A stretch of 26,708 nucleotides of DNA from Sphaerosporella brunnea (taxonomy: Eukaryota; Ascomycota; Pezizomycetes; Pezizales; Pyronemataceae): positions 1-26,708 of the forward strand of contig VXIS01000475.1 in NCBI GenBank assembly GCA_008704415.1, read 5' to 3'. Positions 9,275 to 17,751 of this stretch are shown one piece after another. The position numbers were made by a program, and so were the translations under genes. Within the stretch, counting starts at the first letter, position 1. Every line of letters begins with the position of its first letter. The notes beneath the pieces were generated by a model, which was not told where the DNA came from, did not search any database, and saw only the letters and a list, made by a program, of their open reading frames with translations.

Positions 9275-10128
9275 AAACGGATAGTCTCGCTGAAAATGCC
9301 AATGGGGTTATTGAACGCTTCCTAAAGGCATACATAGCTTCGGACCTTAAACACTGGGACCGACACCTGCCACTTGCGGAATTCACTTACAAAGCTTGTC
9401 GACACAAAGCATTGAAGATGTAACTCTTTGTTGCCGATATTGGCCGCATACCAAGTCTGCCATTGGATTTGCAACTTCCTACGCGACCGGAAGTCGACCC
9501 CAATTCTCCTGGTGCACACAACCTTCTCGACCATCTGGGTACTGTGTTGCGTAAGGTTAAGCAGTGCCTTCAAGACGCTCAGATTGACATGGTTATCGAG
9601 TCTGACAAGCACTGTCGTCCTCATCTATTGAAGGTTGGGGACTCTGTATTCCTTAACACCCGGAAGCTACCAATTGGATATGCAAACCTGCAACATCATC
9701 AGGATGATGACTATGGTGGCCCCGCCAGTCGAAAATTTCAGCTTGAGTTCTCTGGCCCATTTACCATATTGGACTTGCGCGGCAATGTGGCCACACTCGA
9801 TATCCCGAAAAATGGGTTACAGTCTCGCACATACAATGTTAACCCCTTTCAACCTCATCGGGTGGACCGCAACCGTTCTCACCCACCACGCCAAGCACTT
9901 CGCTCCACCAAAGCGGGGGCCGAGTACTAGGTGGAGAAACTCCTAAACCACAGAGGAAACTCAGTTAGAACGCTCCAGTATCACGTTAAATGGGTAGGCC
10001 AAAATTTGAGTGACGCAGAGTGGCAACCGTTAGCCAATCTTCGCAGTGGATTCGAGCGATTCCTGCTAGAATATCACCATACACATGGGCTGCGAATCTA
10101 TAAGTGGATGCTAGAGGAAGACGACTAA
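9275..10128 (+). pseudogene. Gypsy-3 integrase C-terminal half with chromodomain
   Basis: A single frame from the end of the Gypsy-2 LTR. It starts in the integrase core near the catalytic Glu (LAENANGVIERFLKAY), continues through PLAEFTY, then a TAA at 9421-9423, the VGDSVFLNTRKL segment, KFQLEFSGPFTILD (GPF module) and NVNPFQPHR. After a TAG at 9928-9930 comes a chromodomain: VEKLLNHRG...LQYHVKWVGQ...EWQPLANL. It ends at TAA 10126-10128. Everything upstream (Gag to integrase N-domain) is missing, replaced by Gypsy-2. It differs clearly in sequence from the Gypsy-2 integrase, so it is a second chromovirus family, likely the same one as Gypsy-4. Confidence 0.85.
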
Positions 10129-10255
10129 GCTGAGGAGTTGAAGAATGCCATCATCGAGATCAAGTGTTGGGCATAGGTAAAGGAAAAGTTAGGCTCCTCT
10201 TACTTGTTTTTTTTTTTTTCTATGCTGGGCACTGGTTTTATGAAACGGGAGGTAG
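10129..10255 (+). other. Gypsy-3 3' untranslated stretch with poly-T and purine tract
   Basis: Non-coding link between the Gypsy-3 stop codon and its LTR. It contains a T run at about 10206-10219 and ends with AAACGGGAGGTAG, a purine-rich block directly before the LTR start and a likely polypurine primer. Confidence 0.5.
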
Positions 10256-10408
10256 TGTGGGGGAATGGAGGCGGCTTGAGAGAGAGTGACGGGCAATGTG
10301 TGGGAACAGAAGCGGCAAAGGAGAGAGTGACAGGCAGTACCTGTAATGATCTATAGCTAGGCCGAGAAACCTCCATAGAACCTAGACTTCTACATACCAC
10401 TTCCCACA
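10256..10408 (+). repeat. Gypsy-3 3' LTR
   Basis: A 153-bp LTR bounded by inverted ends TGTGGGGGAA and TTCCCACA, directly after a purine tract. The segment TAGACTTCTACATACCACT near its end recurs in a similar position (about 21188-21211) upstream of Gypsy-4, which supports a shared family. It is followed at once by satellite sequence beginning GGAATTGCC, so the element inserted into that satellite. Confidence 0.7.
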
Positions 10409-11140
10409 GGAATTGCCAAATTAAGAAATTGCACTTTTTAGGGGGAAATAAGGGGTGGTGACTGCCAGCAGCTCGGAATCACCTAGGATGCTGTCCAGGG
10501 GCGTAATGGACATAGCCGAGTCACCGGTAAAGTTCCCGGGTGTATGCAGTGGAAGGTGCTTGCACGTTCACCATCTTCTCACTGGAATGGTGGAATTGCC
10601 AAATTACGATATTGCACTTTCTAGGAGCGTATGACGGCTGGTGTGCCAGCAGCCCGGAATCACCCAGGACTCACACTCGGGGCATAATAGACATGCCCGA
10701 ATCACTCGTACAGTACCCGGTGTATGCAGTGAAAGGTGCTTGCACGATCAGCATCTTCTCACTGGAATGATGGAATTGCCAAATTACGATATTGCCCTTT
10801 TTAGAAAGGGATGAGGGCTGGTGACTGCCAGCAGGCCGGAATCACCCAGGACGCTGTCCGGTGGCATAAAAGATATGCCTGAGTCACCCGTAAAGTTCCC
10901 GGGTGTATGCAGTGGAAGTTGCTTCCTCGATTACCATCTTCTCACTGGATTGGTGGAATTGCAAAATTACGATATCGCACTTTTTAGGAGGGGATGAGGG
11001 CAGGTGACTGCCAGCAACCCGGAATCACCCAGGACTCACACTGAGGGCATAATAGACATGCCCGAGTGACCAGTAAAGTTCCTGGGTGTATGCGGTGGAC
11101 TGTGCTTGAACAATCACCTTCTCACTGGAATGGTGGAATT
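10409..11140. repeat. 180-183 bp satellite, left block (four units)
   Basis: Four direct units starting at 10409, 10592, 10772 and 10955 (lengths 183, 180, 183, 180), each opening with GGAATTGCCAAATTA and carrying a GCACTTT(T/C)TAGG block, a GGTGACTGCCAGCAG block, GCATAATAGACATGCC and TCTTCTCACTGGAAT. The next unit starts at 11135 and is cut after GGAATT by a Copia LTR. No coding frame persists. Unit length and even spacing resemble satellite DNA; a centromeric or heterochromatic location is an inference only. Confidence 0.9.
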
Positions 11141-11369
11141 TGTTGACACCTAGTTTGTATGCGGCGGCACTAAAACGTGGGTAAAGAGATATATTGCAAG
11201 GTGAAGAGCTAGCGACCCCGTTACTGCACCTTAAGTGCAGAAGCGGCTTACTAGCCTAAACTCTGATTTAACTACATCCCTTATCTAGTGATGTAGTTTA
11301 TACTCGGATATGCTATAGAGGGTGGAGTGATACCGTCGGCGTCACTCCACGCTCATCACATACTCAACA
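11141..11369 (-). repeat. Solo Copia-1 LTR
   Basis: A 229-bp LTR in reverse orientation, running (plus strand) from TGTTGACACC to ACTCAACA. Its reverse complement aligns over its whole length with the LTR at 1178-1396, including the GAGTGACGCCG block, TATAAA box and TGCACTTAAGGTGCAG dyad. Neither a primer site nor a polypurine tract flanks it, so it is a solo LTR. The flanks (GAATT left, ACGAC right) do not form a target duplication, and satellite sequence does not resume on the right. A rearrangement must have removed one flank. Confidence 0.8.
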
Positions 11370-11464
11370 ACGACGTTGACGTCCCAATACCGATGAAGTT
11401 GAGTCTGCTGGCTGTTCTCAATGGACAGCCGCAAACCTATACGTACATAATGCGCCTGGTCCAC

Positions 11465-12846
11465 GTCTCACTCATCGCCGCCTGCACATATATCTCATGG
11501 TACCACCGTCTCATACATCGTCGCGGTCTCATACAGCACCGCCATCTCAGTGATCACCGCTGTCATAGATATCTCATGTATCTCATATTACCACCAAATG
11601 ATACATCACCGACATCTCAGGTATCACCGCCGGCTTATACAGCACCGCCGGCTGAGACATCACCGCCGTGTCAGGTATCATCGCTGTCTCATGCTTCACC
11701 GCCGTCTCACAAATCACCGCCGTCTCATACATCCCCGCCGTCTCATACCTCTCATATGTGTCGTACATCACCGCCGTTTCAAACCTCTTATATGTGTCAT
11801 ACATCGCAGCCGTCTCATACATCACAGCCGGCTCATACATCCCCGCCGTCTCATACCTCTCATATGTGTCATACATCGCAGCCGTCTCATACATCAGCGC
11901 CGTCTCATACCTCTCATATGTGTCATCCATCGCAGCCGTCTCATACATCACAGCCGGCCCATACGTCCCCGCCGTCGCATACTTCTCATATGTGTCATTC
12001 ATCCCCGCCGTCTCATACATCCCCGCCGTCTCATACCTCTCATATGTGTCGTACATCACCGCCGCCTCGCCGTCTCATACCTCTCATATGTGTCGTACAT
12101 CACCGCCGTTTCAAACCTCTCATATGTGTCACCCATCGCAGCCGTCTCATACATCACAGCCGGCCCATACATCCCCGCCGTCTCATACCTCTCATATGTG
12201 TCATACATCACCGCCGTTTCATACCTCTTATATGTGTCATACATCGCAGCCGTCTCATACATCACAGCCGGCTCATACATCCCCGCCGTCTCATACCTCT
12301 CATATGTGTCATACATCGCAGCCGTCTCATACATCACAGCCGGCTCATACATCCCCGCCGTCTCATACCTCTCATATGTGTCGTACATCACAGCCGGCTC
12401 ATACATCACAGCCGGCTCATACATCCCCGCCGTCTCATATGTGTCATACATCACAATCGGCTCATACATCGCCGCCGTCTCATACCTCTCATATGTTTCA
12501 TACATCTCTCATATGTTTCATACATCACAGCGGGCTCATACATCACAGCCGTCTCATACATCCTCGCCGTCTCATACCTCTCATATGTGTCGTACATCAC
12601 CGCCGTCTCATACCTCTCATATCTGTCATACATCGCAGCCGTGTCATGCATAGCCATCTCATACATCCCCGCCCTCTCATACATGACCGCCGTCTCATAC
12701 CTCTCATATGTGTCATACATGACAGCCGGCTCATACATCCCCGCCGTCTCATACGTCGCCGCCGTGGCATACTTCTCCTATGTGTCATACGTCCCCGCCG
12801 TCTCACACATCATCGCCGTCTCATACGCCCCCGCCGTCTCATCAAT
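11465..12846. repeat. 18-bp satellite array 1
   Basis: A tandem array of an 18-bp unit, consensus GCCGTCTCATACATCNCC, alternating with the variant TATGTGTCATACATCNCC after GCCGTCTCATACCTCTCA. The left edge (about 11465-11660) is degenerate and the centre homogeneous, as expected for arrays kept uniform by unequal exchange. Because 18 is a multiple of three and the unit has few stops, long frames appear on both strands, including a 509-codon one on the plus strand. These are repeat artefacts unless shown otherwise. The minus-strand reading gives hexapeptides such as MYETAG and MYDTYE. Confidence 0.95.
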
Positions 12847-12864
12847 AACTATATAGAGCAAACG
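12847..12864 (-). promoter_or_regulatory. TATA-like box abutting array 1
   Basis: Read on the minus strand, GCTCTATATAGTTATTGATG lies within about ten bases of the end of the 18-bp array. Transcription in that direction would enter the array directly. The upstream sequence is not recognised as an LTR, and no transcript evidence is available. Confidence 0.3.
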
Positions 12865-12995
12865 AGTCACGTAAACGGGAAAAAAGACGGTAGCTAAAAC
12901 ACGGAAAAATGTGGCTGAACATGGAAAAGGGGCTGAGTGAAAATCAGTGATGCGGGGCGCATTGCGGAGCGGCGCCATGTAACGAGCGCCAGCGA
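12865..12995. other. Unassigned spacer
   Basis: Non-repetitive, purine-rich sequence between array 1 and the 65-bp minisatellite. No coding frame, LTR end or inverted terminal repeat was recognised. Confidence 0.4.
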
Positions 12996-13225
12996 CGACG
13001 CTGCGGAGCGACTGCGCAGCTCCACTACTCTGGAGCGAAGCTGTGGAGGAGCTTCAGCGAAGACAGTGCGGAGCGACTGTCCAGCTCTACTATTCTGGAG
13101 TGGAGCCGTGGAGGAGCCTCAGCGACGGAACTGCGGAGCGACTGTCCAGCGGAGCGACTGTCCAGCTCTACCATTCTGCAGTGGAGCCGTGGAGAAGCTT
13201 CAGCGACGACACTGCGGAGCGACTA
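12996..13225. repeat. 65-bp GC-rich minisatellite
   Basis: Units at 12996-13060, 13061-13125 and 13126-13206, plus a partial unit to 13225. Each contains CTGCGGAGCGACTG, CAGCTC(T/C)AC, TTCTG(G/C)AG, GGAGCCGTGGAG and CTTCAGCGA. The third unit has a 16-bp internal duplication (CCAGCGGAGCGACTGT), giving 81 bp. It overlaps a 105-codon frame that has no recognisable protein content. Confidence 0.9.
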
Positions 13226-13674
13226 GGCTGCTGTACACGCTGCTAGATTTGTAGATAGTTGTGGAATGGAATGGAATTGTATGTATCTGTGCGAGTGCTA
13301 GCTGTGAGGTGATACGGAATTGCCTCCTCGACCCCAACCCACTACCCTACCTCCTCCCTTTACTACTTCGCAAATACCGTCTCCCTCGAAACGACCTTTT
13401 CTCTCGCAACCAATAGAAGAGTTCTCCTTCTGGAAACTGGGAAAGCGCTATAAAATGTGTTGTGGTTGTAGAGCGCGTGTTACCCGAAGAACTGCAAATG
13501 CGAGTATATACATCCCTACATCATTTGGTCTGGCTTTTTTTTTTTCACAGGGTGAAAGCAACTGCGCTGTGTCTCACACACGTACGCCCTGAGTGCAACG
13601 TATATATGACTTTACATTAAGTGGCGCTGTACTAATGACTCAACACCGGGTGGTCACGACACGGGTGGTGACTC
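13226..13674. other. Unassigned region with core-promoter-like motifs
   Basis: No coding frame or terminal repeat was recognised in about 450 bases. A CCAAT box (near 13410) is followed about 40 bases later by GCTATAAAATG (13448-13458), a plausible RNA polymerase II promoter arrangement. A T run followed by CACAG (about 13537-13551) resembles a 3' splice site but has no convincing partner. It may be the edge of an unidentified element. Confidence 0.3.
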
Positions 13675-14527
13675 GTACTTCTCAGATGTGTCATACATCC
13701 CCGCCGTCTCATACCTCTCATATGTGTCATACATCGCAGCCGTCTCATACATCCCCGCCGTGTCATACCTCTCATATGTGTCATACATCGCAGCCGTCTC
13801 ATACATCACAGCCGGCTCATACATCCCCTCCGTCTCATACCTCTCATATGTGTCATACATCGCAGCCGTCTCATACATCACAGCCGGCTCATACATCCCC
13901 GCCGTCTCATACCTCTCATATGTGTCATACATCGCAGCCGTCTCATACATCACAGCCGGCTCATACATCCCCGCCGTCTCATACCTCTCATATGTGTCAT
14001 ACATCCCCGCCGTCTCATACCTCTCATATGTGTCATACATCCCCGCCGTCTCATACTTCTCATATGTGTCATACATCCCCGCCGTCTCATACCTCTCATA
14101 TGTGTCATACATCACCGCCGTCTCATACCTCTGATATGTGTCATACATCGCAGCCGTCTCATAAATCACAGCCGGCTCATACATCCCCGCCGTCTCATAC
14201 GTCCCCGCCGTCTCATACGTCCCCGCCGTCTCATACCTCTCATATGTGTCATGCATCGCAGCCGTCTCATACATCACAGCCGGCTCATACATCCCCGCCG
14301 TCTCATACCTCTCATATGTGTCATACATCCCCGCCGTCTCATACCTCCCATATGTGTCATACATCCCCGCCGTCTCATACCTCTCATATGTGTCATACAT
14401 CGCAGCCGTCTCATACATCAACGCCGTCTCATACATCCCCGCCGTCTCATACCTCTCATATGTGTCATACATCACCGCCGTCTCATACCTCTCATATACG
14501 TCATACATCGCAGCCGTCTCATACATC
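13675..14527. repeat. 18-bp satellite array 2, left part
   Basis: The same 18-bp unit as array 1, here partly organised as a 72-bp higher-order repeat (CCTCTCATATGTG pair, then GCAGCCGTC, ACAGCCGGC and CCCCGCCGTC variants) repeated several times between about 13770 and 13980. A 290-codon minus-strand frame (14526 to 13654) of MYETAA/MYDTYE/RYETAG hexapeptides spans it. The array is cut at ACATC by the Copia-1 LTR and resumes at 16716. Confidence 0.95.
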
Positions 14528-14696
14528 TGTTGACAATCGGTTTTGCGCAGGGGACACTAAGAACGTAGGTAGAAGAGATATATTGAAGGTACAGAGCTAA
14601 GTGCGAGTTGCTGCTTCCTTAAGAGGCACAAACGAGCACTAGTATATCACTAGTCATACTCGGATCCACCAGAGAGTAATACGCTGTGTGTCAACA
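14528..14696 (-). repeat. Copia-1 3' LTR with adjacent polypurine tract
   Basis: 169 bp with perfect inverted ends TGTTGACA and TGTCAACA. It is very close to the 5' LTR at 16400-16715 once the insert there is removed, including the GAACGTAGGTAGAAGAGATAT and CACTAGTATATCACT blocks. The next bases to the right (14697-14708) are the reverse complement of GGATAGGGGGAG, the polypurine tract. The TATA position of other family members (CCGAGTATAAA) reads CCGAGTATGAC here. Confidence 0.9.
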
Positions 14697-14755
14697 CTCC
14701 CCCTATCCGAACATGAAATATCTATCCCTACATACCTTCTAGTGTCCCAAAGCCG

Positions 14756-15202
14756 TCAATCCAATCGCTTTGACGAATGCCGCGTGTTTTTGATACCTCT
14801 CAGCGACTTCGTCAGGCCGTCGGCCAACCTCTCTTGACTGGTGACGTGTTCCAACGTGAGATCGCCAGATTGCATTTGGTCGCGCAAAGCATGGTCGCGA
14901 ATCGTCAAGTTTCTCGTCGCATTGTTTACTGCATATGCGATGTCCGGTCTGCTTCCAATCGCCGCATATAAGAGACTGCCGATTGCCTGCTGATATAAGT
15001 CTTGGTCGCATGCTTTTTTGTCGTCACATCGCTCGTGGGGTCGCCAGTTGCTTTTCATCGGTGACATCTTCCTCGAACTATCCGCCATTCCGAATCTGGT
15101 CAGGACTTTCGCTGTCTGAGATATCCAGATATGACGGTTTCCGCGGTCGCGCCGAATCACCAATCCTACGTATGGTGCATGCAGTCGAGAACCTGGGGCC
15201 AC
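14756..15202 (-). pseudogene. Copia-1 Pol C-terminal remnant (RT end fused to RNase H end)
   Basis: The 148-codon frame reads two separate parts of Copia Pol joined in frame. The first is the end of the reverse transcriptase (LGPHR-like entry upstream, YVGLVIRRDRGNRHIWIS, AKVLTRFGMADS, then LYQQAIGSLLYAAIGSRPDI). The second is the last part of RNase H (LRDQMQSGDLTLEHVTSQ, ERLADGLTKSL). Between YAVNNATRNL and TIRDHALRDQ about 100 residues, including the RNase H catalytic core, are missing. The YxDD box is also absent. The deletion keeps the frame. Confidence 0.88.
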
Positions 15203-16387
15203 ATAGGGACCTTTTCAGAGCGATGAGAATGGCCCGGTCCGGAAAAATAAAATCGGAGGATTGTTAACTTGGCGATGAACTTTGATGCTACTTTTTTTTT
15301 CGGCGCTTGGCGAGAGTTTTGTGAAAAGTTGAAAGGCATGTCCCGCGAGCATTTTGTATGGGATTGTATGGGAGTCCAGCACTACTACCCAGAGAATTCG
15401 GTGCTAAGGCAATGGTGGCAAAGTCACTGCGCTCTGTGGGGAAGTCACTCAGCCTCGTGGCAAAGTCACTTAGCCACATTGCCCTATTACCGGGATAATA
15501 CAGTACGTCATGGCGGTGAACGACTGAAAATCCAACTTGACCGCGACAATCTGACTGCGACCGAGCACAATAAAATGCCACGACCCTCAAAAAGAAGGAT
15601 TCAGCAACTAAACGCTCTCTCAAAAGCACCGCTGGAAAAGCGCGGCAGGAAAAAACATCCGCCAACGCCGGAAAGTAAAACTTTTCTGCATCTATTGCAT
15701 CCATTTCTACTGCTTTCCCACGTCCACCAGGCGCTCGCTATAGCGGGAGAATTTCATGTGGTCGGCTGTTGCTGTACTCAAATCTTAGCGCGACCGGTTG
15801 CAAGTTGTATCTTCTTACACCCAGGTTATTGACTGCGTGCACCATAGGTAAATGTCGGCTCCCCTATTGCTCCCCCTTTTGCCTGGAATCATCTCCTGAT
15901 TTTCTGGCAAAGCAGCTCCAATTAGTCGACGTGAAGGCAAAGCGTTGTAGTTGTAGTGGAGTCGTTTCACATCGGTCCGCAAACGATCCTCCAAGCTCCT
16001 CCGCTGAGCTAAATGCGCTTCTCTTCCGATCCGTTGGACAAGCCTTCAAGATCCAGTTGTCTTAAGCCCACAACTCAGGCTTTCGATGAGCTACGATCGT
16101 TTCTCTTGCGATCCCTCAAACAATTGTGCAAGGTCCATCGGTGAGCTAAAACCGGTTTTCTTCGGTCCGGAAACGACCTTCCAAGCTCCAGTTGTCTTGA
16201 CCCCTACAACTCAGGGTTTCCGCTGGTCAAATCGCGTCCGCAGCAGCGCTGGCTGTTTATACCCACAGCCCTGCTCAAAGTTGTCAAATAGCAGCTCGTT
16301 TTCCCACCGTGTCGCGACTTCTCTCGCCGGGAATGTTGTCTTCTCGTTGCCGGCCATGTTGTCTGTTCTTATGCAATCCGTAGAGCG
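15203..16387. other. Copia-1 internal region without recognisable Copia genes
   Basis: About 1.2 kb where Gag-Pol would be expected. On the plus strand 15269-15832 is an open 187-codon frame containing MPRPSKRRIQQLNAL and a KRGRKK basic patch, but it has no known domain. At 15414-15477 a 21-bp unit (GTGGCAAAGTCACT...) occurs three times. Between about 15950 and 16215 loosely repeated blocks (CCAGTTGTCTT...ACAACTCAGG) occur at least twice. A short minus-strand frame starting MAGNEKTTFPAREV near 16359 follows the primer site, where Gag should begin, but it stops after about 50 codons and has no Gag motif. Captured foreign DNA is possible. Confidence 0.4.
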
Positions 16388-16399
16388 GGGCTCATAACC
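16388..16399 (-). other. Copia-1 primer binding site (initiator-tRNA anticodon-arm type)
   Basis: Minus strand GGTTATGAGCCC lies immediately inside the 5' LTR. It is complementary to GGGCTCATAACC, which matches the anticodon stem-loop of eukaryotic initiator tRNA-Met (anticodon CAU), not its 3' end. The same site occurs at 20707-20718. This is the half-tRNA priming arrangement known from Drosophila copia. Confidence 0.75.
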
Positions 16400-16715
16400 T
16401 GTTGACAATAGGGCCGCTCAGACGGGCGTTTTTGACCTGGATATCCGAATTTTCAAGCGGCTGTTTATCGATGTCTATAAGCCATTTGACGCCGAAACTG
16501 GCCTTAAATCCAGAAACGTCGAAAAAAATATAAACGCCTGTCTGAGCAGCCCTAATAGGTTTTGCGTAGTGGACACTAAGAACGTAGGTAGAAGAGATAT
16601 ATGGAAGGTACAGAGCTAAGTGCGAGTTGCTGCTCCCTTAAGAGGCAGAAACGAGCACTAGTATATCACTGGTCATACTCGGATCCACCAGAGAGTGATA
16701 CTCTATGTGTCAACA
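16400..16715 (-). repeat. Copia-1 5' LTR carrying a 144-bp insertion
   Basis: Ends TGTTGACA and TGTCAACA. Without the insert at 16410-16553 it is 172 bp and matches the 3' LTR closely. The match resumes with AGGTTTTGCGTAGTGGACACT after the insert, against CGGTTTTGCGCAGGGGACACT in the 3' LTR. Confidence 0.88.
16410..16553. mobile_element. Small inverted-repeat element (MITE-like) in the LTR
   Basis: 144 bp with terminal inverted repeats of about 22 bp: AGGGCCGCTCAGACGGGCGT at the left and the reverse complement AGGGCTGCTCAGACAGGCGT at the right, two mismatches. AAT flanks both sides; comparison with the uninterrupted LTR copy (TGTTGACAATCGG) shows that AAT was duplicated on insertion. It has no coding capacity. 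The superfamily is not clear from the ends and a 3-bp duplication. Confidence 0.8.
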
Positions 16716-17411
16716 ACATCAACGCCGTCTCATGCATCACCGCCGTCTCAGAAATCACCGCCGTCTCATGCATCACCGCCGTCTCAGAAATCACCACCGT
16801 CTCATACGTCCCCGCCGTCTCATACCTCTCATATGTGTCATACATCCCCGCCGTCTCATACGTCTCCGCCGTCTCATACGTCCCCGCCGTCTGATACGTC
16901 TCCGCCGTCTCATACGTCCCCGCCGTCTCATACCTCTCATATGTGTCATACATCACCGCCGTCGCATACCTCTCATATGTGTCATACATCACAGCCGTCT
17001 CATACCTCTCATATGTGTCATACATCCCCGCCGTCGCATACCTCTCATATGTGTCATACATCGCAGCCGTCTCATACTTCTCATATGTGTCATAAATCAC
17101 CGCCGTCTCATACATCCCCGCCGTCTCATACGTCCCCGCCGTCTCATACCTCTCATATGTGTCATACATCACCGCCGTCTCATACATCCCCGCCGTATCA
17201 TACCTCTCATATGTGTCATACATCACCGCCGTCGCATACCTCTCATATGTGTCATACATCACAGCCGTCTCATAACTCTCATATGTGTCATACATCCCCG
17301 CCGTCGCATACCTCTCATATGTGTCATACATCGCAGCCGTCTCATACTTCTCATATGTGTCATACATCACCGCCGTCTCATACATCCCCGCCGTCTCATA
17401 CGTCTCATATG
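16716..17411. repeat. 18-bp satellite array 2, right part
   Basis: Continuation of the 13675-14527 array in the same phase after removal of the Copia-1 insertion and one ACATC. A block of about 190 bp starting CATCACCGCCGTCGCATACC at 16951 recurs at 17221, an offset of 270 bp (15 units), indicating a segmental duplication by unequal exchange. A 239-codon minus-strand frame (17385 to 16666) of MYDTYE/RYATAG hexapeptides covers it and continues into the LTR. The right edge merges into the TATATATAC of the Copia-2 LTR. Confidence 0.95.
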
Positions 17412-17420
17412 TATATATAC
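17411..17420 (-). promoter_or_regulatory. TATA box of the Copia-2 LTR at the array edge
   Basis: GTATATATAC, conserved at the same place in the other LTR (20808-20817), faces the satellite on the minus strand. The first ATG of the minus-strand repeat frame is at 17385, about 26 bases downstream, close to where transcription would start. Activity is inferred only. Confidence 0.45.
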
Positions 17421-17529
17421 CTACTAGATATCACTCGGTCCTTCATCATAGCATATCACTTCTCCAATCACTGGTTCTCACTCGTCCTTATACATGCCTT
17501 CATCATGCCTAGAAAGCCAGTTTCCAACA
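17412..17529 (-). repeat. Copia-2 3' LTR, truncated at its TATA box by the satellite
   Basis: Matches 20808-20941 of the 5' LTR (CACTCGGTCCTTCATCATAG, then CACTCGTCCTTATNCATGCC, then the end GCCAGTTTCCAACA). The homology stops at GTATATATACC; beyond it the 5' LTR has 89 bp to its terminus, whereas here the 18-bp array begins. In the minus orientation this keeps U3 and the TATA box but lacks the normal R-U5. The purine stretch GCTGTGGGAG abuts the LTR start, as for a 3' LTR. Confidence 0.85.
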
Positions 17530-17751
17530 CTCCCACAGCTTTCTCGGCAGTTTCGGAAACGTCTCGTTTAATCATCGATCTCGTGAAGGCCAAGCTTTTC
17601 GGTAAGGGTCTGATGCCGATCGATCTCCATATAACCCCCGTGCGCTACGGCACTTGCATCTAAAAAACCCCGTCTCCTGATAGCTTCAGGGGGAAAAAAG
17701 GTAGTCCGTAGCTGCCTGTCCAAGCCCTATTCGTCTGGCATACGTATCCTC

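Larger units (their letters stand above)
14528..16715 (-). mobile_element. Copia-1: minus-strand Ty1/Copia element with large internal deletion
   Basis: Complete boundaries: 5' LTR 16715-16400, primer site directly inside it, 3' LTR 14696-14528 preceded by a polypurine tract, and a perfect 5-bp target duplication ACATC at 14523-14527 and 16716-16720. The internal region is only 1.7 kb against the usual 4 kb or more. Only a Pol tail survives; Gag, protease, integrase and most of RT are gone or unrecognisable. It sits inside the 18-bp satellite, so the two flanking array parts were originally one. Confidence 0.92.

Noticed and set aside
11327..12856. 509-codon plus-strand frame, and similar long frames at 13593-14600 and 16695-17663, as protein-coding genes
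   Set aside because: They consist of the 18-bp satellite read in one of several open frames; several overlapping frames are equally open on both strands, and the flanking parts have no conserved sequence.
12937..13254. 105-codon frame over the 65-bp minisatellite
   Set aside because: Produced by a GC-rich tandem repeat; 65 is not a multiple of three, so successive units are read in different frames.
13537..13600. 3' splice site after a T run
   Set aside because: No matching donor or coding frame across a plausible intron was found.
16410..16553. TA target duplication implying a Tc1/mariner origin for the small LTR insert
   Set aside because: Comparison with the uninterrupted LTR favours an AAT duplication; a TA model would need three extra bases in the ancestral LTR.
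13675..17411. CRISPR-like array, given regular short repeats
   Set aside because: Repeat units are contiguous variants of one 18-mer without unique spacers, in a eukaryotic transposon context.
17504..17663. Short plus-strand frame starting MPRKPVSNTP as a gene start
   Set aside because: The first part lies in the Copia-2 LTR and the rest in the opposite-strand Copia-2 3' region; the other LTR copy does not keep the frame.
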